Assembly: GCF_024195295.1 (NCBI RefSeq)
Contig: NZ_JAMFTH010000001.1
Coordinates: 1,977,428-2,041,427 of the forward strand
Length of the DNA: 64,000 nt
Source: Gilvimarinus xylanilyticus
GTDB lineage: Bacteria > Pseudomonadota > Gammaproteobacteria > Pseudomonadales > Cellvibrionaceae
Reading direction: 5' to 3'
Numbering within the stretch: the stretch's first letter is position 1; the number at the start of each line of letters is the position of its first letter. A model generated the notes under the pieces. The model saw only the letters and a program-made list of their open reading frames with translations. It did no database searches and had not been told where the DNA came from. A program made the translations under genes and the position numbers. Positions 18,219 to 26,911 of the stretch are shown in pieces.

Positions 18219-19907
18219 TTAGGCAACCTCGGCCGTTTCGGTCTGGTCTTGAGTAACGCGCAGCACTTCGTCCAACGAGGTAATACCCTGGGCCACTTTG
18301 CTTAACCCATCTTCATATAGGGTGCGCATGCCGGCGCGGCGAGCTGTGGCGTGCAACTCGGTGGCATCGGCACCCGACTGAATGGCCTTATGCATGGCAC
18401 CATCCATTACAAACAACTCGTGAATACCCGTACGGCCTTTATATCCGGATTGCTTACACTCCGGGCAGCCTTTTGCCTCGCAAATATGGGTTTGCCCCTC
18501 TGCCAGGTAGCTTGCCAAGCCAGTTTGCTCCGCTTCACCCTCGTAAAGCGGTCGCTCAACCTTACAATGCCTGCAAAGAGTACGAATCAGCCGCTGAGCC
18601 ATTACGCCATTGACCGATGAGGTAATCAAATAGCGCTCAATACCCATATCCTCCAACCGGGTTATAGCGCCGGCAGCGGTATTGGTATGCAAGGTAGACA
18701 ACACCAAGTGCCCTGTCAGGGCGGACTGAACGGCAATTTGCGCGGTTTCGCCATCGCGCATCTCACCAATCATAATAACGTCGGGGTCCTGGCGCAAAAT
18801 CGCGCGCAGAGAGCGAGCAAAGGTCAAATCGATCTGAGATTGCACCTGTATCTGGTTAACCCCGTCTATTTGATACTCAACGGGGTCCTCTACGGTAATA
18901 ATTTTGAGTTCGCTGGAATCCAGGCTCGATAGCGACGCGTTCAGAGTAGATGTTTTACCCGAACCGGTCGGTCCGGTCACCAACAATACGCCATGCGGGC
19001 GGTGCAAAAGCTCTTTAAAGCGGGCCAGCGTATCGTCCGCAAACCCCATACTGTTAAGGCTTAAATTTACTCCATCGCGGTCAAGCACACGCATAACAAT
19101 GCTTTCACCGTGCACGGTAGGAATGGTAGACACCCGCAGATCAAGCTCGTGCCCTTTTACACGGGTCATAATACGGCCGTCTTGAGGCAAGCGCCGCTCG
19201 GCGATATTCATATGGGATAACAGCTTAATACGAGACGCCAAAGCTGGCGCCAGACTCAAATCCGGGGGGTCTGAAGCCTCCTGAATGACACCATCCACAC
19301 GATACCGTAGGTGGAGCTTTTCTTCGAATGGCTCTAGATGAATATCTGAAGCCCCGAGACTAAGCGCACTTTGAATAATATGATTCACAAGCCGGATAAC
19401 AGGGGCTTCACTAGCCAGGTCCTTTAAATGCTCTACAAATTCACCATCGTTTGCCAACTCGGCAATATCGCTAATATCATCCTGCTCGTTTTCGTCATCG
19501 CCCCTGTTAGATAAGCAGGCCTGAATATCGGCCTCTAGCCCCAGACATATCAGAGGCTCAAACCCCAAAGCCAGAGATAATGCCTTACGCAAATACTTGT
19601 CCTGGGGAACCAGAGCGGCCAGCACTACCTCATTCGCGTTTTTAACCGGCACTACATTATTTAGCTCCCAGAACTCCTCAGACACCCCCTCAACCACTAC
19701 CTTGTGAGCGGGATACTCACTCGACTCGAGCAGCGAAATATTTAACTGCCTCGCCAGGACTCCTGAGACATCTAGATCCGACGCCAAGCCGAGCTGGACA
19801 ACAACTCGACCTAACAACCCGCCAATCTCAGCCTGGGCTAGCAAGGCCCGCTCGATATCCCGAGCAGATACTTTGCCCTCATGAACCAAAAGCTCTCCGA
19901 GTTTCAC
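18219..19907 (-). CDS. gspE: T2SS ATPase GspE
   Basis: Hexameric cytoplasmic ATPase that powers pseudopilus assembly. The 562-residue protein has an N1 domain (1-130), the Walker A box GPTGSGKT at 312-319, the Walker B region DPDVIMIGEMRD at 374-385, the His box LVLSTLHTNT near 401, and a zinc-binding tetracysteine module (C445/C448 and C481/C484). The GTG start has AGAGG six bases upstream. It lies 12 bases after the parvulin gene on the same strand. A 59-base gap separates it from gspF. Confidence 0.96.
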   Translation of the reverse strand: MKLGELLVHEGKVSARDIERALLAQAEIGGLLGRVVVQLGLASDLDVSGVLARQLNISLLESSEYPAHKVVVEGVSEEFWELNNVVPVKNANEVVLAALVPQDKYLRKALSLALGFEPLICLGLEADIQACLSNRGDDENEQDDISDIAELANDGEFVEHLKDLASEAPVIRLVNHIIQSALSLGASDIHLEPFEEKLHLRYRVDGVIQEASDPPDLSLAPALASRIKLLSHMNIAERRLPQDGRIMTRVKGHELDLRVSTIPTVHGESIVMRVLDRDGVNLSLNSMGFADDTLARFKELLHRPHGVLLVTGPTGSGKTSTLNASLSSLDSSELKIITVEDPVEYQIDGVNQIQVQSQIDLTFARSLRAILRQDPDVIMIGEMRDGETAQIAVQSALTGHLVLSTLHTNTAAGAITRLEDMGIERYLITSSVNGVMAQRLIRTLCRHCKVERPLYEGEAEQTGLASYLAEGQTHICEAKGCPECKQSGYKGRTGIHELFVMDGAMHKAIQSGADATELHATARRAGMRTLYEDGLSKVAQGITSLDEVLRVTQDQTETAEVA

Positions 19908-19919
19908 AAAACGCCTCTT

Positions 19920-20834
19920 TTACTTAGATATAACGTCATACTCTTGGGCCAAGGCTTGCAAAGCCTTCACGTTCAATTCCACGTCTCGCTGCATGCTGGC
20001 CTCTCGCACCAAACTTTCTCTAGCCAGCGCCTTATAACGCGCAGTCAGTGCTTGGTTAATTTCCCCCTCTACCTCAGAAAACTCTAAAAGGATTGGCGCT
20101 AATTTTTTATTTAGCTTAATCAGGTGAAACCCATAGCGCGTCTTGACCGGTTCGCTCACCTCTCCCTCAACGAGAGAAAACGCCTTTTCCGAAAAAGGAC
20201 CTACCATTTCTGAGTACTCAAACACCCCAAGCTCACCGCCATTCTGGCTTACACTCGGATCATCAGAATATTGTTTGGCGAGATCATTAAAGTCTGCGCC
20301 CGTATTCAGTTTTTTTCGTATATCCAAAGCAAGGGCTTCAGCCTCCTCTGCTGAACGGTCACCATTGACAGCCACCAGTATATGGGCGGCGTCAACTCGT
20401 TCAGGAGTCATATACTTGTCTTTTTCAGCGATGTACTTCTCCTTCGCACTAGCGGAAAAATCAACGTCACCAAGATACTCTTGAATATATTGATCTTGAT
20501 AATTAGTAACCAATGCCTGGGTTCGCGCATATTCAGCCTGCCATGCCAACTGACTCTCATCCAACGCTACATTCGCTTTTTCTGCATCAGCGGCCATCAA
20601 TCGCAAGGTCAGCAAATTGTTTGCTATATCTTTAATCTTCTCTGGACTGGCCAATATTCCGTACTGCCTACCCTTTGGAACCCTAAACTCGACATAACGC
20701 TCGATATCTTCAACGGTAATTGTCACATTACCGCTGGAAACGAGTACTGTTTCATTTTCTGCAGCCCAACTCGGACCACAAAAAAAGCCCCAAGCGATAA
20801 TGACAAAACTATTCACCAAAGCATTCGTTCTCAT
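19920..20834 (-). CDS. Exported parvulin-type peptidyl-prolyl isomerase heading the T2SS operon
   Basis: A 304-residue periplasmic chaperone/isomerase. A signal peptide (residues 1-24, ending GPSWA) is followed by a SurA-like N-terminal helical domain, a parvulin domain at about 147-242 (AAHILVAVN, DFNDLAKQYSDDPSVSQNGG, LGVFEYSEMVGPFSEKAFSL, YGFHLIKLN) and a C-terminal helix. The ATG at 20834 has GAGGG five bases upstream; the frame extends 7 residues further. It sits 12 bases before gspE, so it is probably cotranscribed and may help fold or hand over T2SS substrates or pilus parts; that role is inferred from position. Confidence 0.9.
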   Translation of the reverse strand: MRTNALVNSFVIIAWGFFCGPSWAAENETVLVSSGNVTITVEDIERYVEFRVPKGRQYGILASPEKIKDIANNLLTLRLMAADAEKANVALDESQLAWQAEYARTQALVTNYQDQYIQEYLGDVDFSASAKEKYIAEKDKYMTPERVDAAHILVAVNGDRSAEEAEALALDIRKKLNTGADFNDLAKQYSDDPSVSQNGGELGVFEYSEMVGPFSEKAFSLVEGEVSEPVKTRYGFHLIKLNKKLAPILLEFSEVEGEINQALTARYKALARESLVREASMQRDVELNVKALQALAQEYDVISK

Positions 20835-20853
20835 ACTACCCTCAGAACATAAC

Positions 20854-20880
20854 ATAAAAAAAGCGGCCTCTAGGACCGCT
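20854..20880 (-). terminator. Rho-independent terminator of the polyserine-protein gene
   Basis: Read on the - strand: a 7-bp stem (AGCGGTCC pairing with GGCCGCT, one G-T pair) with a CTAGA loop, directly followed by seven T. It lies 24 bases after the stop of the polyserine gene and only 20 bases before the parvulin start, leaving almost no room for a separate promoter for the T2SS operon. Confidence 0.8.
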
Positions 20881-20904
20881 TAGTAAGCAAATAATTCCGT
20901 TCTA

Positions 20905-21624
20905 CTATTTGGTGCCGCGAACACTTTGAGCCACAATACCGGTACAGCCAAGCTTAGGGTAACCGCAAGTAGAGGTGTCATAGCTGAAGTTAACATAATA
21001 CTTCGAGTTCAAATCCAGCGCGCAGTACTGATTGTGTCGGTAAGTTTGCGTAAACTGCATACGTGCCAATGTATGCCTGCTCGAACAGACTTCAACTCTG
21101 GGAACATTCAACGGCTCGCCGCCTGGACATTCGGAAAACCACATCTCACGTAAAGTACCACTAGTCCAGGACTTACCGTTAAAATCAATCGAACCATAAA
21201 AGTTGGGGTTTGAACCAGTTTCAAAAGGTACAGCAATCACTTTGCCATACGGAGCCGTCACATCAGACGCACCGTGACTTATACCAAAAGTAAAAACATC
21301 TGAATCGATTACAACATTTGCAGGCACACTGCAATCTCCCCCAGCATCTACAGAAGAGCTGGAAGAAGACGCTACGCTAGAGGACGAACTACTAGAGGAC
21401 GATGAACTGGCAACCGATGAAGAGTTACCGGTAGACGAGCTAGAACCGTCGCCTGAAACCCCGGTAACAACAATATTACCACTACCATCAACCGTTAATG
21501 AATCAGCAGCCGTGTAACTGACCGACGTGCCATCTTGAAACTCAATGGTTAGTTTGGCCGCTTGTGCAGACAGCCCGGCCATACCCACAGCAGCCGCCAA
21601 AGCAGCTATTTTAAGCTTTTTCAT
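20905..21624 (-). CDS. Secreted protein with polyserine linker, unknown function
   Basis: A 239-residue exported protein. The signal peptide MKKLKIAALAAAVGMAGLSAQA is followed by a short beta-rich module (KLTIEFQDGTSVSYTAADSL...NIVVTGVSG), a linker of about 35 residues that is nearly all serine with Val/Ala/Asn breaks, and a C-terminal domain of about 145 residues with six cysteines (GDCSVP, SECPGG, VEVCSSR, QYCALD, STCGYP, KLGCTG), suggesting three disulfides. Polyserine linkers are characteristic of extracellular carbohydrate-active proteins in Cellvibrio/Saccharophagus relatives. No catalytic motif or known binding module is recognised. Start at 21624 chosen because AGAGGG lies just upstream; a GTG at 21630 overlaps that site. 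Likely T2SS cargo, by inference. Confidence 0.85.
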   Translation of the reverse strand: MKKLKIAALAAAVGMAGLSAQAAKLTIEFQDGTSVSYTAADSLTVDGSGNIVVTGVSGDGSSSSTGNSSSVASSSSSSSSSSSVASSSSSSVDAGGDCSVPANVVIDSDVFTFGISHGASDVTAPYGKVIAVPFETGSNPNFYGSIDFNGKSWTSGTLREMWFSECPGGEPLNVPRVEVCSSRHTLARMQFTQTYRHNQYCALDLNSKYYVNFSYDTSTCGYPKLGCTGIVAQSVRGTK

Positions 21625-21668
21625 ATTCACCCTCTTAACAAAAACAATGCTTTTGATTTAATCAAATA

Positions 21669-21674
21669 ATTATA
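21669..21674 (-). promoter_or_regulatory. Possible -10 box for the polyserine-protein gene
   Basis: On the - strand a perfect TATAAT stands 45 bases before the chosen ATG, in an A/T-rich leader. The -35 region is weak (an AGACAC-like hexamer about 17-18 bases upstream), so the call rests on the -10 box alone. Confidence 0.35.
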
Positions 21675-21780
21675 GGCATACAGTGCAACCAGTGTCTTTA
21701 TAATACAAGCACCAAGTAATAACTAAAAGCCCTATTACCCTACATTTAATACCGCCGGTCAAAAAATATACCCCAAACAA

Positions 21781-21808
21781 AAAAGCGCGACCACACGGCC
21801 GCGCTTTT
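21781..21808 (-). terminator. Rho-independent terminator of the 564-residue exported protein gene
   Basis: A perfect 9-bp inverted repeat (AAAAGCGCG / CGCGCTTTT) with a 10-base loop, 26 bases after the stop codon at 21834. Read on the - strand it runs into a T-rich stretch. It isolates this gene from the polyserine gene downstream. Confidence 0.8.
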
Positions 21809-21833
21809 ATTTCACTACATCAAGAAATGCAAG

Positions 21834-23528
21834 TTAGGGAGCAGTTTGTTCCGCTTCCTCAATTACAGTCTTGTGGTCAACCAGACCGGCATAGTTAGAC
21901 AGAACCGCACCGTCTTCCAAAGTACCGTTTACGTACTTCTGAACAGCAAAACCGACGGTTGGCAAGCCCAGCAGATCAGAAGAGCCTGACAGAACACGCG
22001 GCTCATCTTCTGAGTCCATACGCAGGTCGAAGCGAGCCCAGCCGTTGTTAAACTCTGGGTGGAAGCCATAAGCTACACGCTCAGAAGGGTACAGAACCGG
22101 GGTATAACCTTCACCGCTTTCTACATCACCGTCGGGACCAATAAAGGTAATAACATTGGCCTCAGAGCACAATGCAAAACCTTCAATCTCTACAGTTGGC
22201 GGCGGAGGCGCAGGAGAGAAGTCAATGTCGCCAGTGGTTGGATCAACCGCAGGAATTTGCTCTTCGCGGTCCCAGTAATCCACATTGATTTCTTCACAAG
22301 CACCCGCACCTTCATCACTGGTTTCCCAAATATTCAGGAAGGGGGCGATTGGCTCATCATCCGGAGTATTGTATACAAAGGCACGCTTCGTGGGCATGGT
22401 AACAACCCAGTCAGTGCCAGCTGCCAGAGTCGGCTCCATAACATAGTCGTTAATGATTTCAGCATGCATCAGAGCTGCAGAAACAGCTTCCCAACCCGCC
22501 AGTTCGTTGCTTGCGCTAGAGGTCCAATCAGTCGCAGTAGAACCGTTCAAAATAACCGCGTTAGCATGGGCCTGGCCTAAGTTAGGCAAGGTGCTGCCAG
22601 GCTGCTGATGGTTTGGAAACTTAAGATCAAGCTCGCTACCGGTACCGCTATACACATCATCCAGCGCAGTCGCACTGTAGGTAGCTGCAGTACCTTCCGG
22701 AACATTAATAATGGTGCCGTAACCGTACAGACCGCCAGCAATAGCGTCCATATAAGCCGCGTCCACTACAGTGGTAGTGTCTGAGCCATCCAGAGCAGGC
22801 GCCGTATTGCCAATCTGAACAAAGTTATTGTAGATGGCAGATGCAGAATCAGAACCCGCATTCTCGTCGTACCAGTTACCAGTACCGGTAACGCCTTCAG
22901 CGTAACCTTCACCCAAAGTACCATCTTCCAAGAAGGCAGCAACCAGGGCATCACAGTCGGCAGGCGAACCATTGGAGCCGTGCAGAATGTCTGCTTCAGC
23001 GCCGAAAACGCTATCCAAGGCGTCTGTACCGTCGGTCAAATCATCTTCAATAACGCCCATTTCGATGATTTCAACGTAACCTTCACGGGTACGAGACAAG
23101 GTTTGCGGACCGCCATCACCTTCTGCCTCTTCACCAGTTACGCCAGTGTATTCAAACTGACGGAAGGGCTCGCCATCCGAAGAGATGCCGGGAACGGTGC
23201 ACGAAGTATCGGCGGTCTTAACCATTGCACCTTCGCCGTCTTCAGTGGTGGTAACCACACCAGACCAGTGATCGTAGGGAGACAGGTACAAGTTAAAGTC
23301 AAGAACCTCAGCAGAGTTCATCGCTTCCAAGAAGCGTACTTTTACCGCCTTGGTGTAAGCTGTGGTGTTAACAACATTGATGTAGGTATCCTGGCCACCT
23401 TCAACGGTGTAAAAAGGATAGATCAATGATTCACCAGAGCCCTGGGGGCTAACAAAAGCAGCTTGAGCAGTGCCAGCCGCACCAGCCAGTCCCGCCAGCA
23501 TTGCCAAAGGTAGAAGTTTTTTCTTCAT
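21834..23528 (-). CDS. Exported surface-type protein of unknown function
   Basis: A 564-residue protein with a clear signal peptide (MKKKLLPLAMLAGLAGAAGTAQA, cut before AFVSPQG). The mature part is acidic, rich in Gly/Asp/Thr and beta-type sequence, with four cysteines (TSCTVP, ADCDAL, GACEEI, ALCSEA). The start of the mature part (GESLIYPFYTVEGGQDTYINV, then KAVKVRFLEAMNSAEVLDFN) matches a family of hypothetical exported proteins that I recall as common in marine gammaproteobacteria, without an assigned function. AGGAG six bases before ATG is an ideal ribosome site. It is a single-gene unit bounded by a terminator. Being next to T2SS genes it may be cargo, but nothing in the sequence proves this. 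Confidence 0.85.
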   Translation of the reverse strand: MKKKLLPLAMLAGLAGAAGTAQAAFVSPQGSGESLIYPFYTVEGGQDTYINVVNTTAYTKAVKVRFLEAMNSAEVLDFNLYLSPYDHWSGVVTTTEDGEGAMVKTADTSCTVPGISSDGEPFRQFEYTGVTGEEAEGDGGPQTLSRTREGYVEIIEMGVIEDDLTDGTDALDSVFGAEADILHGSNGSPADCDALVAAFLEDGTLGEGYAEGVTGTGNWYDENAGSDSASAIYNNFVQIGNTAPALDGSDTTTVVDAAYMDAIAGGLYGYGTIINVPEGTAATYSATALDDVYSGTGSELDLKFPNHQQPGSTLPNLGQAHANAVILNGSTATDWTSSASNELAGWEAVSAALMHAEIINDYVMEPTLAAGTDWVVTMPTKRAFVYNTPDDEPIAPFLNIWETSDEGAGACEEINVDYWDREEQIPAVDPTTGDIDFSPAPPPPTVEIEGFALCSEANVITFIGPDGDVESGEGYTPVLYPSERVAYGFHPEFNNGWARFDLRMDSEDEPRVLSGSSDLLGLPTVGFAVQKYVNGTLEDGAVLSNYAGLVDHKTVIEEAEQTAP

Positions 23529-23901
23529 TTCTAGCTCCTAGATTTACAAAGTATCGTATTGTTTTCTGTTAGCGGGCAAAGCCCTACAAACTCGATTTAC
23601 CACCAGCACATGACCGGCCAGATGCTCGACGAACACCCAATCGCGTTCTAAATTACCACACCCCACAAACCATAACAATAGCTTAAAAGTATGATTCATG
23701 AGGCAAAAGCCCTTTCATATGGCGCTTTTTTCAAACTTAGACCAGCGTCACATGCCGAAACTGCCAAGTAACCAGTGGCCACGAGACCTAACTTTTACCA
23801 GACGCCAGCAGTTTACCTGCAGTTTTGGCTAGTGGGAAGGCCCTAAACAAAAAAAATAAACCCCACTTAACCAAAGCACGCCAAGCACTTAGGCTTACTC
23901 C
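23529..23901. other. Intergenic stretch upstream of the exported protein gene
   Basis: 373 bases between rpe and the exported-protein gene, both on the - strand. It contains the hairpin at 23705-23731 and the leader of the exported-protein gene; a GATACT/ACGATA-like -10 region lies near 23553-23560 but no convincing -35 partner was found. No plausible small gene with a good ribosome site was seen. Confidence 0.6.
23705..23731 (-). terminator. Possible bidirectional terminator after rpe
   Basis: Inverted repeat AAAAGC / GCTTTT with two further C-G pairs inside and T-rich ends on both strands. It lies 170 bases after the rpe stop, which is far for its own terminator, so the assignment is tentative. 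Confidence 0.4.
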
Positions 23902-24603
23902 TTAAAGTGGCGAATTATCAGCCTTTGCCGCCTCAGCGGCAACCCTTAACTGCGATATGACCGCTCCATAGTCCCGCGCCCCGAATATCTCAGACCCCAC
24001 CACAAAGGTATCGGCCCCGGCAGCCGCCACATCCGCAATATTACTCACTTTGACACCTCCATCAACTTCAAGCCGCACGGCCAGGCCAGCCTCGTCAATC
24101 ATTTGACGGGCCACTGCCACTTTGTCCAGCACATAGGGTATAAAAGCCTGCCCCCCGAACCCCGGATTAACCGACATTAACAACAGCATATCCAGCCGCC
24201 CCAGCACCTGACGGGCAACCTCGACCGGAGTCGCCGGATTAAGCACTAGCCCCGCCTTGCACCCCAAATCGCGTATCAGTGCCAAGGATCGGTCCAGGTG
24301 ACGGGTTGCCTCTGGGTGAATACTAATAAAGGAAGCACCTGCCTTGGCAAACTGCTCAATCAGCGAATCGACCGGCTCCACCATCAAGTGAACATCAATC
24401 GGCACAGAAACACCGTAATCACCCAGAGCCTGACACACCATTGGCCCAACGGTTATGTTAGGCACGTAGTGATTATCCATAACATCCAAGTGAATCAGAT
24501 CTGCACCAACCTCTATCACACTGTCACACTCTTGCCCCAACCGGGCAAAATCGGCACTTAATACCGACGGTGCGATTAACACCTCGCCAAAGCGAAAACC
24601 CAT
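23902..24603 (-). CDS. rpe: Ribulose-phosphate 3-epimerase
   Basis: Pentose phosphate pathway enzyme interconverting ribulose-5-phosphate and xylulose-5-phosphate. The 233-residue TIM barrel has [14 protein letters not shown] at the start, [17 protein letters not shown] (metal-binding His and catalytic Asp), [22 protein letters not shown] (phosphate loop side), and LEVDGGVK with the second catalytic Asp. The ATG at 24603 is the conserved family start, preceded by a G-rich ribosome site; the frame extends 25 residues upstream but that part is not conserved. Confidence 0.96.
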   Translation of the reverse strand: MGFRFGEVLIAPSVLSADFARLGQECDSVIEVGADLIHLDVMDNHYVPNITVGPMVCQALGDYGVSVPIDVHLMVEPVDSLIEQFAKAGASFISIHPEATRHLDRSLALIRDLGCKAGLVLNPATPVEVARQVLGRLDMLLLMSVNPGFGGQAFIPYVLDKVAVARQMIDEAGLAVRLEVDGGVKVSNIADVAAAGADTFVVGSEIFGARDYGAVISQLRVAAEAAKADNSPL

Positions 24604-24681
24604 ACCCCCCCCTAATGAAGAATCTTTTACAACTAAACACTGCCAGCATACAGGGTACCCTAACCAAATATTGGCCAATCA

Positions 24682-25752
24682 TTAGTCCAGCAGATAGCTC
24701 CTGCGCCAACGTAAAAAGGGCGATTCGATATATCGAAAGCTCAAATACCCTACAGGCCACATCAGCACAAACGCTAACAGAGACCAAAGCACAGCGACAT
24801 AAAAATTGCCGATACTCATAATATGACCATCAACCCAATCCGCAGCCCGAAACACTATAAAAAAGTGAAAAAGGTAAATAGAATAAGAATAAGCGCCAAT
24901 TTTAGCGACCACACCGGACACGCCTGCTGGCCTGGGCCTAAATGAGCCATCATACCAGGCTATCAACACAGCCCAAGCCACCCCCTCCAAGGCGGGAAGA
25001 TATACCCAAACCGCATTCGGCGACGGGTAAGAAGGCTGAAGGTAAAACCCTCCACGCCAATCAAACCACGCATAAAACGCCGCGAATAACAACAATATAC
25101 AGGTTACCCGAGCGTGCCGCCCTACAAACCAATGCCGATAACGATAGGCAACCATACCCAGCAAGAACTGATCTACCCGCCCCACTAACGTCCAATATGC
25201 GAGACTTTGCACCTCACCACGCTCGAACCACAAATACGCTCGAACCACTATGGCACCCGCCACGACTAACAATAAATACCACCCCCGGCGCGTCGCTAAC
25301 GCCAAAAACACAGGCAAAAGTAAGTAAAAGTGAAACTCTACCGTAATAGACCACCCCCCATTGGGCAGCGTGGGATAAATCACCCCTTTATAAACGGCTC
25401 GCCACAAATGAATTAAACTCTCACCCGCCCACCATTTGGTAAAGGCAACCACTGCAATCACAAACACCAACAAAGGCAAGAGTCGAATAGCTCGATTCCA
25501 CAAGAACCAGCCGTAATGTAGACGCCTCCCCTCCAGCAATTTGGCAAACAGGTAACCACTAAGCCCCATAAAAAGAGCGACTCCGGTATGCCCTTCATCT
25601 AACAGCGCAAAGGGGAAAAACGCGGGCACCCCCTCAAACGGAACTGGATCACCACTTGAGGAATGCAAGAAGTGCCAAGCAAAAACCATAAAGGCTGCAA
25701 GCGCACGAACTTGATCGAGCGCTATGTAATGTACCCCTGTAGATGACCTCAA
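24682..25752 (-). CDS. Membrane acyltransferase (OafA/YrhL, acyltransferase family 3)
   Basis: A 356-residue integral membrane protein with about ten hydrophobic helices. It opens with YIALDQVRALAAFMVFAWHFLH, the family hallmark with its putative catalytic His, and ends with the usual SYLSFRYIESPFLRWRR motif. Such enzymes acetylate or acylate sugars of O-antigen, exopolysaccharide or peptidoglycan. The only start that keeps the conserved N terminus is a TTG at 25752, preceded by an in-frame TAG; a GGGGGAG lies close, at short spacing. It precedes rpe by 78 bases. Given the neighbouring glycosyltransferases, a surface glycan substrate is likely. Confidence 0.88.
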   Translation of the reverse strand: MRSSTGVHYIALDQVRALAAFMVFAWHFLHSSSGDPVPFEGVPAFFPFALLDEGHTGVALFMGLSGYLFAKLLEGRRLHYGWFLWNRAIRLLPLLVFVIAVVAFTKWWAGESLIHLWRAVYKGVIYPTLPNGGWSITVEFHFYLLLPVFLALATRRGWYLLLVVAGAIVVRAYLWFERGEVQSLAYWTLVGRVDQFLLGMVAYRYRHWFVGRHARVTCILLLFAAFYAWFDWRGGFYLQPSYPSPNAVWVYLPALEGVAWAVLIAWYDGSFRPRPAGVSGVVAKIGAYSYSIYLFHFFIVFRAADWVDGHIMSIGNFYVAVLWSLLAFVLMWPVGYLSFRYIESPFLRWRRSYLLD

Positions 25753-25951
25753 CTCTCCCCCACTTGCACACTAATGCGATGTCATAACTGAAGCATTTTA
25801 ACCGATGCCGACGGCTAGTCTACCCAAACCATACGTGTCGCACAGCCTGGACGTCCGTGATACGATAGGACGCCGGGTGGGGTAAAGGCCTTCTTCTAAA
25901 CTGACGATGTGTCATGCGCACCCTTGACCTCAACACTCACTTACACATATA

Positions 25952-25983
25952 GCCGCACCTTAGGGTCACCCTAACCATGCGGC
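25952..25983. repeat. Imperfect palindrome in the divergent region
   Basis: Outer arms GCCGCA / TGCGGC and inner arms TAGGGT / ACCCTA are each perfect 6-bp inverted repeats, separated by 3 and 4 unpaired bases and a single central C. There is no T run, so it is not an ordinary terminator. It could be an operator or a degraded mobile-element end. Confidence 0.55.
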
Positions 25984-26115
25984 AGGATAGCAGCTATGGC
26001 ATTTCCACGCTTCAGCGGTTATAAAAGCTTCCCTCGCACCCCTCAAGATCAACCGACAGGTTAAGGCAAGCCAGCTCTGACCGCCACGTTTCATCAGCCC
26101 CTTTAACTATCTTCC

Positions 26116-26144
26116 TTACCAAAAGACCTGCAATTAAGTAAAAA
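26116..26144 (+). promoter_or_regulatory. Possible sigma-70 promoter of the lipid-linked sugar operon
   Basis: TTACCA and TAAAAA, each four of six consensus bases, are separated by exactly 17 bases and end 20 bases before the ATG at 26165. The match is modest. Confidence 0.35.
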
Positions 26145-26164
26145 TACTGAGAGTCTCGCACAAA

Positions 26165-26911
26165 ATGATAAAACAACACAAAGTAGCGATAGTTATGCCT
26201 GCGTATAACGCCAGCAAAACCTTAGAACAAACCTACCGAGAAATTCCTTTGGATGTGGTGGACATTGTCATACTAGTTGACGATGCCAGCCAAGACGACA
26301 CCCAGGCGGTTGCCCGTAAGCTCGGGATTGAGCACATCATCACCCATCAATCTAATAAAGGTTATGGCGGCAACCAAAAAACCTGTTACGCCACAGCTCT
26401 TGAGCTAGAGGCGGACATCATTATCATGCTGCACCCCGATTATCAGTACACCCCCAAGCTGATTACCGCAATGGCGTCTATCATTGCCGAAGGAGTTTTC
26501 CCGGTAGTGCTAGGATCTCGTATTTTAGGGGGTGGCGCATTAAGCGGGGGGATGCCGCTTTATAAATACTGCGCTAACCGACTTTTAACGGCACTTCAGA
26601 ACATAAGCACTGGGGCCAAGCTATCTGAATATCATACGGGGTATCGAGCCTTTTCGGCCAATGTTATCCGCAACCTGCCGCTACAAGAGTACAGTGATAA
26701 TTTTATTTTCGATAATCAAATGCTTTCGCAAATAATCGAACAGAATCATACCATTGGCGAGATTACTTGCCCAACAAGATATTTTGACAACGCCTCATCT
26801 ATTAAGCTGGGGCCAAGTGTTCGTTATGGGCTGGGGGTTATTCAGGTATCACTGTCGCACTTGTGGCGCAGGATGAACCGAAAAAACCTTAACAGGCAAA
26901 ACGATGCTTAA
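26165..26911 (+). CDS. DPM1-like polyprenyl-phosphate glycosyltransferase (GT2)
   Basis: A 248-residue GT2 enzyme of the dolichol-phosphate mannosyltransferase type. KVAIVMPAYNASKTLEQTY starts at residue 6, VDDASQDDT near 37, and the catalytic-side LHPDYQYTPK near 92 replaces the DXD of classical GT2. YHTGYRAFS near 156 and NFIFDNQ near 181 are typical of this subfamily. It probably loads a sugar onto undecaprenyl phosphate for use by the adjacent membrane glycosyltransferase, with which it overlaps by 8 bases. The sugar is not known. Confidence 0.88.
   Translation: MIKQHKVAIVMPAYNASKTLEQTYREIPLDVVDIVILVDDASQDDTQAVARKLGIEHIITHQSNKGYGGNQKTCYATALELEADIIIMLHPDYQYTPKLITAMASIIAEGVFPVVLGSRILGGGALSGGMPLYKYCANRLLTALQNISTGAKLSEYHTGYRAFSANVIRNLPLQEYSDNFIFDNQMLSQIIEQNHTIGEITCPTRYFDNASSIKLGPSVRYGLGVIQVSLSHLWRRMNRKNLNRQNDA

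Larger units (their letters stand above)
25753..26164. other. Divergent intergenic region
   Basis: 412 bases between two divergent genes. It should contain promoters for both. A candidate for the + strand gene is at 26116-26144 and an inverted repeat lies at 25952-25983. No short gene with a convincing start was found. Confidence 0.6.
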
